From assembly GCF_026745355.1 (NCBI RefSeq), contig NC_079204.1:2053501-2117500 (forward strand): 64,000 nt of DNA, given 5' to 3'. How positions within the stretch are numbered: position 1 is the first letter of the stretch; each line of letters opens with the position of its first letter. The DNA is from Beta vulgaris subsp. vulgaris (lineage: Eukaryota; Streptophyta; Magnoliopsida; Caryophyllales; Amaranthaceae). The notes under the pieces are model-generated. The model worked only from the letters and a program-made list of their open reading frames with translations. It ran no database searches and was not told the DNA's origin. This document shows, piece after piece, positions 22,573 through 34,400 of the stretch. The position numbers and the translations under genes are program-made.

Positions 22573-23505
22573 TTATACGGGAGCACTGATGGCATGGGTG
22601 ACGTAGTCACGAAGGCGAGTGGAGGGTATTTTGTCACGAAGCCCACCACCCAAGGCCGCCAGCGGAGAAGAAGGATAAATCGGATCAGAGGGGGGAGAAG
22701 TATGGACCGTGTCAGTAGGCGGTGAATGGGCAGCAGAAGAAGGCCCAAGAGAGAGAGGCGGGTGAGGGGTAGAGAATGGGGTAAGATGCATAAGGCAAAT
22801 CTGGGCCAGGCGCGGAAGAGGGGAGCGGATCGGTAGCAGGGGGTTAATTTGTGGGCTGGGCCGAAGAAGAGGGTGAAGGAGAAAAATTAATAGGAGCGGT
22901 GGGGATGGGCTGGGTAGGAGGAATTTTATGGGGCGCATTTTGTGGCTGGGCAGAAGGGATAGAAGGAGTGTCGGGCGGCTGGACCGAACATGAGAGTGGG
23001 GGCAAATTTTGTGGGGCGTCATATTCGTCGAAATCATAGTGAATGTAGGGGTTTCAGGAAACATTTCTTGTGGAGCTATGTTAACATCTTCTAGAGACAA
23101 AAATGAAAAAGTAGCCTCAAAGAAGTTAACATCTCTAGAGAAAAAAAATTCACGAGTGTCAAGATCATACAACTTCCGCCCCTTTTTGCCAAAAGGATAA
23201 CCGAGAAAAAGACATTTACGGCTACGACTAGCAAATTTATCCCCCTTTGTTTTTTTATTATGAGCGAAAGCAAGACAACCAAAGACACGATTAGCATCAT
23301 AGGCAGGAATTCGACCAAATAAGCATTCAAAAGGAGACTTGCCATTGAGTAATAAAGACGGAGTGCGATTAATGAGATGAGCAGCAGCAAGAACAAATTC
23401 CCCCAAAAAATAGATAGGTAAGTGAGCTTGAAAATGTAAGGCACGGGCTACATTTAGAATATGTTGATGTTTACGTTCTATCCTTCCGTTTTATTCTGGG
23501 TACCC
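22573..23505 (-). pseudogene. copia integrase C-terminal part and linker
   Basis: AAHLINRTPSLLLNGKSP and VFGCLAFAHNKK are the usual C-terminal integrase words of copia elements. They are followed by FLGYPFGKKGRKLYDLDT and a Pro/Ser-rich linker. The stretch upstream (23407-23505) still resembles the family (QTSCVG) but carries stops. Confidence 0.8.
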
Positions 23506-23529
23506 ACACAAGAAGTTTGAAAAAGAATG

Positions 23530-25452
23530 TCAGTGGCTAGAAAAATACTCAATTAAGCAATTGAATTCAGTTCCGTTATCACTTTGGACAATTTTAATGG
23601 TTTGAGAAAATTGACGATCAACCATAGCAACAAAGGACATAAAAACAGCAAACACCTCCAATTTATCAATCAAAAGATATGTCCATACAGCTCGAGAATA
23701 GTCATCAACAATTGTTAAAAAATAACGAGAGCCACTGGAGGAAACATGCCGATATGGCCCCCATAAATCACAATGAATTTTCTCAAAAATACGAGAAGCA
23801 CGAGTATCACTAGAAGGAAATTTGTGTCTGGAATGCTTAGAACGAAAACAAATCTCACAATTAGGATCTAAACTACCCTTATTATTGCAGAGAGGAGAGA
23901 GTAATTTTACGACTTTTTCAGAGGGATGGCCCATGCGGCAATGCCAGAGCTCCGAAAACGAAGTGGAAGACGGAAGAGAGACATGATGGACGGAATCAGT
24001 GCCGGTAAAGTAGTATAAGTCGTCCTTCCTCATCCCCGTTCCAATCAGTGCCTTCATGGGGTCCTGTATGACACACATATAAGACGTAAATTGAACATCA
24101 CACTGTAAATCATCGCTAAGTTGCGATACAGAAAGTAAATTGCAGTTCAAATTTGGAATAAAAAGAACATTGTTAAGAGTTATATGAGACGTTAAGCAAA
24201 CCGAACCAACCATGGTGGAAACAATAGAAGTACCATTGGGAAGGCCAATCGGACAGTCAAAATATTTTACATTAAATAACCAAGAATCATTACCAGTAAC
24301 ATGATGAGTAGCACCAGTATCTATAATCCACAAAGTGTTATCAAACGTACCATTCAAGTGGTTAGAAGACACAGGAGCATTACCAAATAGGCCCGCAAGA
24401 GCTTTCCACTGATCGGGGATGAAGAGAGGAGCCGCAAAGCTGCAGCCCGGTACGGTGGAGGCAGCACCCGAGCTGTTGGAAGCAGCCATAACAGGCTCGG
24501 CAGCCACGACGTTGGCGCGAGCAGGAGGCTTGCCGCGGCCAGCACCCTTATTTGGGTCAGGACGATATCCATGTAACTTGTAACAGTGAGAGGCCCCATG
24601 GCCCTTCTTTTTACAATGAGTGCAAGTAAGGTGAGCCCAACAGGAAGAGGTATCGTGGCCTTGCTTGTGACACTGCCCGCATATGGGCCGAGAGGACCCA
24701 CGACCAGCAGGTGGGGGGCCGCGAACAGAGAAGCCGAGAGCTTCGGTAGGCTTGTCAAGAGGGGCGGATTGGGAGGCTCGAACCCTTTCATCTTGGATGG
24801 CAAGATGATAGGCCCGATCAAGGGTCGGTAAGGGTTCCATGAATGAAATATTAGAATGCAAATTACCATAAAATTCAGAATTCAAGCCCATCAAAAACTC
24901 ATGCAATCTAGAGGTTTCACGCCGTTGATTATGAAGATCACAAGCAGTACATTTAGCACAACAAGAACATGTGGTAAGGGGTTCAAGGAGAGAAAGTTCC
25001 TCCCATAAAGCATTCAATTGACCAAAATATGTGGAAATAGACATGGTACGAGTTTGTTCACAACGGGCAATAGATGATTTTATTTGTTGTATGCGAGGGC
25101 CCTTAACAATTGAAAAACGTTGACGAAGATGATCCCATAAACGTTTAGGATCACGAAATTTAGTTAATGTACTTTTTACCTCAGGAGTTATGGTGTTTGT
25201 GATCCACGACACGAGCATGGCCTGAATGGTAAGCCAATCACTTTTGGTGCAAAGAGGAAGAGGCGCATAGATAGGGCCATCCACAAAGCCGAATTTACGC
25301 CGAGCAACTAACGCTAACTGAATATCAGAAGCCCGATCCGCATAATTGTCATGACGAAGTCGGGTAGGAGTAAGAAAATCACCAGGCCGATCTTGAGGGC
25401 CGAGATTAAACGGTGAAGAGGAATCGTTTTGGGGGCAGTGGCGGAGGGGCAT
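23530..25452 (-). pseudogene. copia gag, protease and integrase N-terminal part (640 aa open)
   Basis: Parts in order: the gag UBN2-like region (WDHLRQRFSIVKG), two CCHC zinc knuckles (CGQCHKQGHDTSSC and CTHCKKKGHGASHC), aspartic protease WIIDTGATHHVTGN, the integrase zinc motif LWHCRMGHPSE ... CEICFRSKHS, and the catalytic core DYSRAVWTYLL and SDNGTEF. It ends at a stop where the integrase core should continue. The start in this frame lacks the family's N-terminus, which lies in the next frame from 25465. Confidence 0.88.
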
Positions 25453-25521
25453 CCTCGCCAGCCATGCCGATTAGTTTTGGTTAAAAAAAAAATTAGGTTT
25501 TGATGATGGTTTGTAGAACCT

Positions 25522-25533
25522 GCTGTGATACCA
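25522..25533 (-). other. copia primer binding site (tRNA-iMet)
   Basis: The minus strand reads TGGTATCACAGC directly after the LTR. The usual plant copia site is TGGTATCAGAGC, so one base differs. Confidence 0.85.
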
Positions 25534-25680
25534 TGACAGAATGTAGAAGAAGGAAGAAGATTTTGACATGTGTTATTAATGTGAAACAATCTCCCTGTAT
25601 ATTAATAGGGAGGCACATACAAAAAGATAGGAATACTTCCTAAAAGATAGGAATACAAGTTAAGGAAAATAATCCTAACA
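25534..25680 (-). repeat. copia LTR (5' LTR, 147 bp)
   Basis: On the minus strand it starts TGTTAGGATTATTTTCC and ends ACATTCTGTCA, the TG...CA rule, and adjoins the primer binding site. It contains two 'agataggaata' words and a TATTAATATA box. No partner LTR is found at the other end. Confidence 0.8.
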
Positions 25681-25699
25681 AATCATAACAAATCATGCC

Positions 25700-26000
25700 T
25701 AGAATATCTCAACACATTGCTTTTTATTATTATCTCGCAATCTCTTCTTGACTTGGAGTCTACACAAGCTTTCTTTTATGGCTTATCATTATCTTGCAAT
25801 CTCTTCTTTGTCATCTCCAACTTTGAGTCTACACAAGCTTTTTTGCATTGCTTGTTATTATTATTATCTTGCAATCTCTTCTTTGTCATCTCCGACTCAA
25901 TAGGACCAGTAGTTAAATTCGGGAAAATCTCGTTTAGATCATCGTTCAACCCAAATCTCATGTCCCATAAAGATGCATTTTCTTTCATGTTGCTGCAAAA
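25700..26000 (-). pseudogene. Lys/Cys-repeat protein fragment (copy 1), unrecognised family
   Basis: On the minus strand an exon-like stretch begins after an acceptor (gatattttgcag) with NMKENASLWDMRFGLNDDL. It then has repeat units SEMTKKRLQDN, KKACVDSKLEMTKKRLQDND and a decayed third unit after a stop. The units match the longer array at 44.0-44.6 kb. Each unit is rich in Lys and charged residues with one or two Cys, and a helical, coiled-coil-like character is plausible. I do not recognise the family. The stop and the loss of the C-terminal part make this copy a pseudogene. Confidence 0.55.
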
Positions 26001-26317
26001 TATCAACTAAATAAAATAAGAATGATGGAATAAGAAGTAATATTGAGAACTAGATAATGAAAGCAAGGCATGCGCGAACAACGTAAAAGAAAATTGATAC
26101 ATAATAACTTTATATACGTGATATGGCACCAATCTTTAGTGAATTGAAACCAAAGCTTCATCATCTAACCTTATCGACTAAGAATACATGATCATATAAA
26201 CATTAATCTAATTCTTAGTAAAACTGATATTATCTATGATCAGAGAGACAACTAAGTTTGCACTTTTTTTTAAATATATAGTGTACATGATTAAGAAAAT
26301 AAAAGTCACTAAGTTTG

Positions 26318-27498
26318 CTATGCTCATGAAATGCATGTTGTTGCATAGCTTGTTGCATATTATGTTGATCTTGTTCTTGGTTTTCTCTGAGTTGAAGTTC
26401 TTAATTTATGATATGCAACTGTGAGATATAATAGTACTCTAATCTTTGTTTCTTATCTTACCTTTAATCTTAGTGGTTATCGAAATTTGTAATTTGCGTA
26501 AACTTGCTGAATAATCAGATGATGACCTTCTTTTGTTTTGCCCTTGGCGTACGTTTCTTTAATGATTCAGTATGGTGAAGTGATCTGATAAATTTTATGG
26601 CAACTTGGAAGAGGATGTTAATGACAAGTAGTTAGTGTATACAAACTTGAGGCTGAGTATTTGGTGGTATACCGTGTACGTAGATGGAAGGGGAAGAAGA
26701 AGTGTATGCTCAAAAATTATTGTTTAGGAACTTGTATAAATGGAATCAAGCACTTTCTTGAATGCATTAGCTAGCTATCAATTTTGAAGCTGTAGACGAT
26801 GTAGTTCTAAAAGGAGGGTCTAGACGTGGTGTGCATATAAGTGTTGGCGAAGTAACTTCTTGATTGTTGGGTGCAACACCATACGTAGGTTGAGAGGCAC
26901 CCCTCCAGTCGCTTTTGTTGAGGCGTAAGGGAAGCCATTCTAAGTGGAGAAGCAAGTGAAGTAATGAAGAGAGACAAGATCCAAGAAAGCTCTAGTAAAA
27001 GAGGGAAAGAGAAAGAGAGGAGACACGTGAATGAATTAATTGGTGTTAATTAGGGTTCAACTATTAGTCAATTAGGATTTAGTTAACGTGAATTAGGTTA
27101 ATTAGTGGTTATTTGGATTAATAAGGTGGATTTAAGCTTAATGACTACAGGAATTGACCGCCATTAGTCATTAAGGGTATTATGATATATTTAAAAAATC
27201 TCAGGGGCACCTTATGTATTTTTGAAACTACGAGGGAACCTGTGCATCTTTTTAGTCTTTTCCAACTTGTACAAGATGTTTAAAACTTTTGCTCCTCCCC
27301 TCCCCCTCCAAACTTGTGAGTTGTGACTAGGCGAGTGCTCCACTTTTGCGTGTGATACTTTCTTGTTCTATCCTTAAGGTATTTATGGCATACCAATCAT
27401 TGTGGATTACAGTTTAGTGACATTTTTACGCAAAGAAAAGGCCAAGACGTGAAGTATGCTCCAAAATAGTGACATATCGAATAACTTTGCCTTGTCAG
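26318..27498 (+). pseudogene. truncated GFA2 duplicate: intron 7 and a dead exon 8
   Basis: This matches 35615-38090 of the intact GFA2 gene, allowing gaps of about 550 and 700 bp that are present only in the intact gene. The end (27413-27498) corresponds to exon 8: the acceptor 'gtggattacag' and the word ACGCAAAGAAAAGGCCAAGA are kept. But 39 bp inside the exon are missing and the frame then meets TAG (AAATAG). After 'ccttgt' the homology jumps to sequence found downstream of GFA2. It cannot encode a chaperone. Confidence 0.85.
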
Positions 27499-27860
27499 CA
27501 AACAATAAGAAATAGTACATTTCATGAAATAAATTACATCATTTGGTTACTGAATCAAAATAACCAAAGCATAGGGTTACTAACAAGAATTTTCCAAAAG
27601 AGAATTTATGTTTAAATTATTTATTTGTGAGATATAAAATTTTCATTTGTTGCATTTAAAACAAAATGGAGGAAGTACTATGTTTTAAAATAATTATTGG
27701 TATATTTTCCCCAGTTAACTGAAATAGTTGTATTCATAGGTGATAGGCTGATAGGCGAGTGATATTGCCACTTTGACATCATTTTTTTTTTAATCTCAGG
27801 GATAGTAGGATTGAGTCTCACCTCTTGCAAATGGGATCTCCATATACCCCCACATGTTTA
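27499..27860. repeat. duplicated segment 'B' (first copy)
   Basis: It begins 'aacaataagaaatagtacat' and includes 'aataattattggtatatttt', 'aggtgataggctgatagg' and 'ggattgagtctc'. The second copy is at about 42472-42780, downstream of GFA2. Here it is joined directly to the dead exon 8. Confidence 0.8.
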
Positions 27861-28479
27861 TATGTACTCCTCACTTTAAAAAAACTATAAGTGTAAGATA
27901 TCAAACACGTGACTTTTGAAATGAAAAATAAGAGCTTAACCATCAATACACTATGACTTTGTTGTCTAATGTTTCAAATAAAATATGATGAAGTCTTGTA
28001 ATAATTATAATTAACTAAAAAAAACTTAAACAAGTATATACGTATCTAATACTCTTATTACATAACTTATAAGAAAATATTAATATCGTATTCTCTTACC
28101 ACAATTCCTTTTAAATGTATCGTTTTCAAATTCAAGTCTTTCATTTTTCTTTTACTTATCGCATCGTGATGTCAAAATAAATTTTGAAATTAAAAAATAA
28201 TAATATATTTATTTATTGTAACTGACTCGAGGCATTAGTCGGTTAAAAAAAACTAGTTATAGGCTTATAGCATCAAAACAAGTAGATAGTTTTCTCTCAT
28301 CCTCCATAGGTTAGAACCCCACCCACAGTCACACGTAGTACCCAACTATTTTCGACGCCGTTTCATACTCTTCCTTTGCTTTGCTTCTTCTCCGAGAACC
28401 TTCCGACAAAATTCCCCTTTCTTCTTCCTCTCACTCTTTCTCCTCTCCAATTTCATCTCTCTCTAGATTTCGTTCCAAG
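27861..28479. other. AT-rich spacer and probable GFA2 promoter/leader
   Basis: No gene is seen. From about 28330 the sequence turns CT-rich (ttcctttgctttgcttcttc), as plant leaders often do. No clear TATA box is visible. Confidence 0.45.
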
Positions 28480-31400
28480 ATGTCGCTAATTAGGGTTTCA
28501 GGAAGAGCGTCAAAAACAGCGTTCTCTCATTCTCGGACTTACTTTCTCTCTTCTCAATCATCTCCTCGTCACCAAATCTCCAACATTTCCGACAAGGTAA
28601 TTCATCGTCATCTTCATGTTTTTTTATATTTTATTTTATGTTATTTCACCTTCTTTTGGTTAAGCAGGGTTTTACTAGGGTTTAAGAATTACCAAGTTTA
28701 CTGTTTGGATCGTTTTATTATAAATTAAGGTCTATTCTTGTTGATACTATGCATTTTTTACTCAAGTTATTGCTTTTAGTTTCTCAATTGAGGTATAACT
28801 TGATGTGGTGCTTTTTTTTGTTGCTAATTCTGTGAACTTGGCACTCGAAATGTCATAAAGAAATATCTCGTAAGGATTAGATTATGTTCCAATCTGTCCG
28901 TTGTTGCACCCCGTAAGGATTATTATATTATACTTCTTTATGACGTTTCGAACAAGGTAATTTATCGTCGTTCTGATGATTTGTTGTCTTGATGTTATTG
29001 ACCTTGTTTTGTTAAGCAGGGTTTTACTAGAGTTTAAGGTTTAGTAAGTTTATTGTTTGGATCGTTTTGTTATAAATTAAGCTCTATTATTGCTAATACT
29101 ATGCATTTTTTAATTCAAGTTGTTGCCTGTAATATCTTAATCATCTCAAATGATACTTTTAACACCAAAGACATGTATAAAATTTTTCAACATGTGAACC
29201 GAGTTCGTTGGAACACCAAATTTCAATCCATCACCATTGAATTTGTGATCTATCTTCGATTTTTAGCAATGTGTGTTATGCTCCTTTCTCTTGATAGTTG
29301 TGGGGTTCGGAAAAGACATGTTGTTCAGGGTACGCTTTGATGGTGATTTTATTGTTGTTGGTAATTGTTTTAGTGTGTGGCTCTCATTCTCTCTCTATCT
29401 TCCAATCTGTGCGCATTGCAGTTTTGATTGTGGTGGATGTTATTGTGTAGGTGATGGGTTTAGGTGGTCTTGGTTTTGGACTTTGGTTGTGGGTAGGTGG
29501 TGTTGTTGTCTTTGTGGTTGTTGAATTTGTGATGGGAGAATATAGGGATGCCAATATCTTGAGTTTGAAGGAAAAGAGGCTGGAGAATGAGTTGGGTTGG
29601 GTTCTACTTGGAAGGGGGTGGGTGATTTAGTTGAAGGGGAGGGGTGGTACTCATGATACTTTGGGTTAGGAGACAGAAAGCAAAGTGAGGGAAGGTTGGG
29701 ACTAGGAGGCGATGCTCATAATGTTAGGGTTTAAGTCAGAGTATAGCAAGGATAAAGGGAGGGGTTGATGAGGGAGGGATTGATTAGGAGGGGTGGGTCA
29801 ACTAAATGTTATAGTTAGTTGGTAAAAGAAAACAGTTAAGTTCATACAAAATAGGAATGTTGCGATTATAAAGAAACATCCCTAAAAGAATGAATATCAA
29901 CTATTGAGAACAGAGGATGTATATCAGTGATATCACAATTACCATCAAAAAACTTGTAATTCGTTTGTCCGTGCCATCAGTCATCATTAAGCCCCCATCG
30001 TCTAACATTACAAAGAATGCCACAAAAGATTGAGTCCAAGCATGAAAAGAAGCTCAATCTACTTCTAGTAATACTATCTGTTCACCACTGAGGCAACAAA
30101 AGGTTGTTCTTCAAATTAGTCATTGGTCGCCAGTAAATGGGGACCTGCTCACTTTTCTCAGCAACCAGTATACCATAACGACGTGTAACAAAAATTTCCT
30201 TTTATTAACCCGACCCCCACCCCCTCAGAAAAAGCATCTCTACACAACCTAAGACATAATCTCACATAATTGGCCAAATTATGAACAAAGATTGCCAATT
30301 GGCAAAGTGTATTACAAAGCCAACCAAATATAGTACCGAAACAGCCCAACTGCATTATCACTAAGGCTCTGTTTTCATCCACTTATTTTTGCTATAGTTA
30401 GCTTATTTTGGGAAACTTAAGTCACTATAATGAAAGCGAAGTCATAAAATTCCTTAACAAAACCCCAAGAGAGAAGAAAGTAAGAATGTCGACATTCATA
30501 CTAGTGCTGTCAAAAAATAAAATAAAATTGCAGATTAGATCCCCATGAATAAATTGAAGCTCTAATCTAATTAACAGATTTACCTCACATTAGAGCTAGA
30601 TAACATGTCAAGCTTTAATTTTCAAATTTGAAACTACATCTAGTTAGGAGAAATCCAAAAAAAAAAGAATACAACAAATAGAAACCACATTTCAACATTG
30701 AAAATATGATGACTTTAGCTAGTAATTGCATAGAATAAGAAGCAAGAGCTCGGCTATTCGATAAACCCCCTAAATCATAACTTACTTGATAAAATAAAAA
30801 GTTGATGAAAAATCAGTAACATCGAAAAAGATAATGAATCATGAAAGCGACGATGAAGTACTCGCAGTTTGTGTCATAGAGAGTCTGAATGTGATAACAG
30901 AGGGGAGGAAGATGGAATTTGTGCTTATTAAGAGGAGAAGGAAAAGAGAATGTAGTTCCGGCACAGGATAGACGTTGTTCTTGAAACACTTCTTGAAATA
31001 GTGACATCTTTGAAGTTTTGAGTTGCAAATTCTAGGGAGAGAAGGTTCATTTCTTTTATGTTATAATATTAATTAAGTTAAGCTTGATGTAGTGGAAATG
31101 ATTGCACCATTCAACCTCAATGTTAGGGGTTCATATCCCCACTAGGTGCACCTTAGAGGAGGAGATCCCCTTACCCTTCCTCCCACTCCCAAAGTGTTTA
31201 GCCTACTAATTGTGGTGGGGTTGACCTCCCAAAGGTTTCGGCTGGGTTACGCCTTGGTGAGGCTCGTCTTTTGCATAATGGACTTCATAGTGCTCTTGTT
31301 TTCTCAATTATGGTATGTCAACGTTCACATCCCTTGAACATGGGCAGGGAACACCTGCACTGGAAACGAGGGATCATGGTAATGTTGATGCCAGATGAGT

Positions 31401-34400
31401 CTCCTACAAAGTTCATTTTTCAGTCCATTTCTCTGCGAAGCTAGCAGAGAAAATAGCAGGCTCCCACATTGTTTGTCTCGCTTTGCTTTCCTTTTCCATT
31501 TCTAATCCTACTGTTCATGGGTGTTTTATGGCTTTGTTCAATGGTTTAAGTCCAACTTTGTGAAATTTGCTTAAAATTTGGTATCTGCAGGTCTATGGTT
31601 TTTTAGGTGCTGGTGGACCCCACTCCTTTTCTACGACCATTTTTGGATTGACTAGGGTCGTTGGAGGCCCCTGCATAAAAGACGGTACCTTTGGTTTTGT
31701 TCTAGCACTTCCGGAAATTTCCCTTCCCTGAACTCCCCAAAAAGAGTATTGACTTTTGCCTTTTCTTCGTGTTTCGCCTCGATGAGCAGTCCATTACAAT
31801 TGCTGGTTACAACATAGAATTCCAATTAGAGCATTTGGTGCTGCAAGGCTTATTCATGGCTCGGGTATTCATCCTTCTCATTTATTTGTTTGTTTTGCAA
31901 TTAACTTTTTTTCCATCCCTTTTCCATTTTTGACTGACTTGAATAGTTTGTGAAAGAAGAAACATATTGATTCGAATAATTACGAATACTTTTTTTTTAT
32001 CAACTTAGCAATGTTGCTTATCTTGTCACTTGATTCCCATCCTCTTTGATCCTCGGTCTTTAGAGGCTAGACCATTGCTTCACATGAGAAAATACATGTT
32101 TATTTTTCTTTCTGGGGCTGGGGGGTTGTTCTGTGATGGGTGTGTTACTTGCGAACAAACACTGACGTACTCCCACCATCCTTATTGTCCTCTTTAGGTC
32201 TGGACATGCATAGTAAGAGTAAATAATAGAGAAGCGCAAGAATGTTGAGTAGAATAGTAGATAGAGTAAGAATAAAAAATTGGTTGAGAAGAGAGAGAGA
32301 GAGGGGGGGGGGGGGAGGAGCGAGGAAGGGGGGAGAGAAAGAGGGGGGGGGGGAAGGGGGGATGAGAGAGGCTTGTTGGCGATCCCTACATCACATGAAA
32401 ATGAAGGAAGTGTGTGAGAGAGACACTTAATAGAGGGACTCACATCGTATATATTGAGTTGGTTGGGTGGACTCACATCACATGCTTCTTTATTCTATAA
32501 CGGTATAACCATCTACCACCAAATTGACTTTGGTATTCATAGTGGTTGCGTATTAGGCTGAAATTTATATTCTTTGAAATTATTATGATGTCCTTACTCA
32601 TTAGTGCCTTAGTTTTTGTATAGAAATATCTGATACTAAGTCCGAGTGTTTGTCTGATAGCTGTTATGTCAAAGAATTATTATGACATTCTCGGCGTGGG
32701 CAAGAATGCAACTCAATCTGAACTCAAGAAAGCTTTCTATGCGGTATGCTCTCAGCTTAACACCTTTTCTATGAAATTATAAACACTATTTGACAATTGA
32801 AATTAATAACTTTTAGTTTTTTTTGGTCTGTGAAAAGTTAGATTTTTTTCCTACCTCCTTTGAAAGTTGCAGGGTGCAAGTTAGTATGGTAAAATATTGG
32901 TGTGATGAGGGTAGTAAAAAGAAAAATTCTGATGACTCCCATTATTTGAACTTCCATGTCATGTCTGATTTATACTTTTCTCTATTCATGGGTGTGAATG
33001 AGCTACAGTTAGCAAAGAAACATCATCCCGACATGAATAAAGATGATCCGGATGCTGAAAAAAAGTTTCAGGAGATTAATAAGGCCTATGAGGTATGTCT
33101 GATCCAAATCCAGTAGACGAAACATAAAATTTGTCTTTCTGTTACAGGGAGTCAGGGATTATATATATACACGTACAGATGCATCATGTCTCTTTCTGTT
33201 GTTGTACAGGTTTTGAAAGACGAGCAAGAACGTGTAGCTTATGATCAGGTAAGCAAGAACGTGCAATTTGTTTTTATCAGAAGAATAACAATGCATGACT
33301 ATCGTAGGTCTTAATCTGTCACTTGGGAACTACTTTTTTTAATCTACTGACTATTGTGTATGTACGCTAAATTTTATGATGTGTCTGGAATTGTGCTTGT
33401 AAAATGTAATCCAAAACTGAAATGTAATCAGTTTACTATCGTTTTTAGTTCATTTCATTAATATCCATAGTTTTTGTCCTCTCTCAGGTGGGGTTTGGTA
33501 CAAAAAATTTATGCACTTGGTAATGGAATGGAAACATGTTTTCTTTTTTCTCTATATTTGCTTTGTATTTATGTTTTCCATTTAACGTTTTCTGAGGGTA
33601 TTTGATTGCCTCAAATTTGATACGATCTTGCCGTAGTGATGACAAATTTCGCTGGCTAGGGGAAACTTAAAAAATGAAGACACCTAATAGAGCCTTGCCA
33701 ATAGACGTTCACGCTTACCACCAGAATCGATCTATCATACACCATCTTCATCAGTTTTCCACCGTTAGTCATGAATAAATCACTGTCACCAATGGATAAA
33801 ATGCGGAGGACAGCCTAGAGAGACAAAAACCCAAGTTGAGAGAACCTAGTTTTGACTATTAAGTATTAATGACTATGATAATTCATTAATACAGCAAGAA
33901 AGTGATGCCATTTGCTGTTGAATTCCAATAGTTTTATACTAACTTGTCAATTGTTGAGCCGTGAAAATAACTCAAGTTACACTTTGGGAGAAAGAAAAGG
34001 AACAAATAGTCTCAATGGAAGGAAACTCAGGGGAGAACAAAGAGAAGGGTAAGGATGAAGGAGGAGACAGAAAATGTGGGGATGTACTAACTACTAACAT
34101 GCAAGAGCAAGAAAGAGAGAGAAATTGATCTTGATTAGATAACAATAGGGATTGGAATTGGTGGGGTTTGGATTTGGGCTTGTATGTCAATTAGTAGAAT
34201 GAGTTAATAGAGAAGGAAGAAAAAGTTGATGAACCAAACATTTTTTTTCTCAAGGAAACTATTAAAAATTAGTCCATTCATCCCCTTAACTCAATCCATT
34301 CTCTTTCTTATACAATACTTGTCTACTTGAATCAAAGAACCTCTTAATATAATCAGTTTATTTTCTCTTTTTTAGTTTAATCATTGATGTCCATAGTATT

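Larger units (their letters stand above)
21872..25680 (-). mobile_element. truncated Ty1/copia retrotransposon, one LTR left
   Basis: Read on the minus strand: LTR (25680 to 25534, TG...CA), primer site TGGTATCACAGC complementary to initiator tRNA-Met (25533-25522), gag, protease, integrase and part of reverse transcriptase. It ends inside reverse transcriptase at about 21872, before the catalytic YVDD, so RNase H and the other LTR are missing. Coding is further broken: the natural gag start (ATG at 25465) is in another frame from the main ORF, there is a frame break and stop in integrase near 23530, another near 22575, and none is repaired here. It therefore cannot move on its own. Confidence 0.9.

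Noticed and set aside
22851..23200. Plus-strand ORFs inside the copia element
   Set aside because: They are antisense shadows of the Pro/Ser-rich linker and integrase.
24354..24869. Second minus-strand ORF within copia gag
   Set aside because: It overlaps the gag/protease frame, has no motif and is Leu/Pro-rich by frame shadow.
29053..29524. Plus-strand ORFs in GFA2 intron 1
   Set aside because: No motif and Cys/Val/Trp bias from GT-rich sequence; they lie in the intron downstream of the duplicated donor.
30813..31028. Minus-strand ORF (71 aa) in GFA2 intron 1 starting [14 protein letters not shown]
   Set aside because: The start region looks somewhat like a plant leader, but there is no recognisable domain, no splice partner and no second copy. 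Too weak to call a gene.
32060..32476. Minus-strand Pro/Ser/Leu ORF (138 aa)
   Set aside because: It is the complement of the purine tract at 32291-32370.
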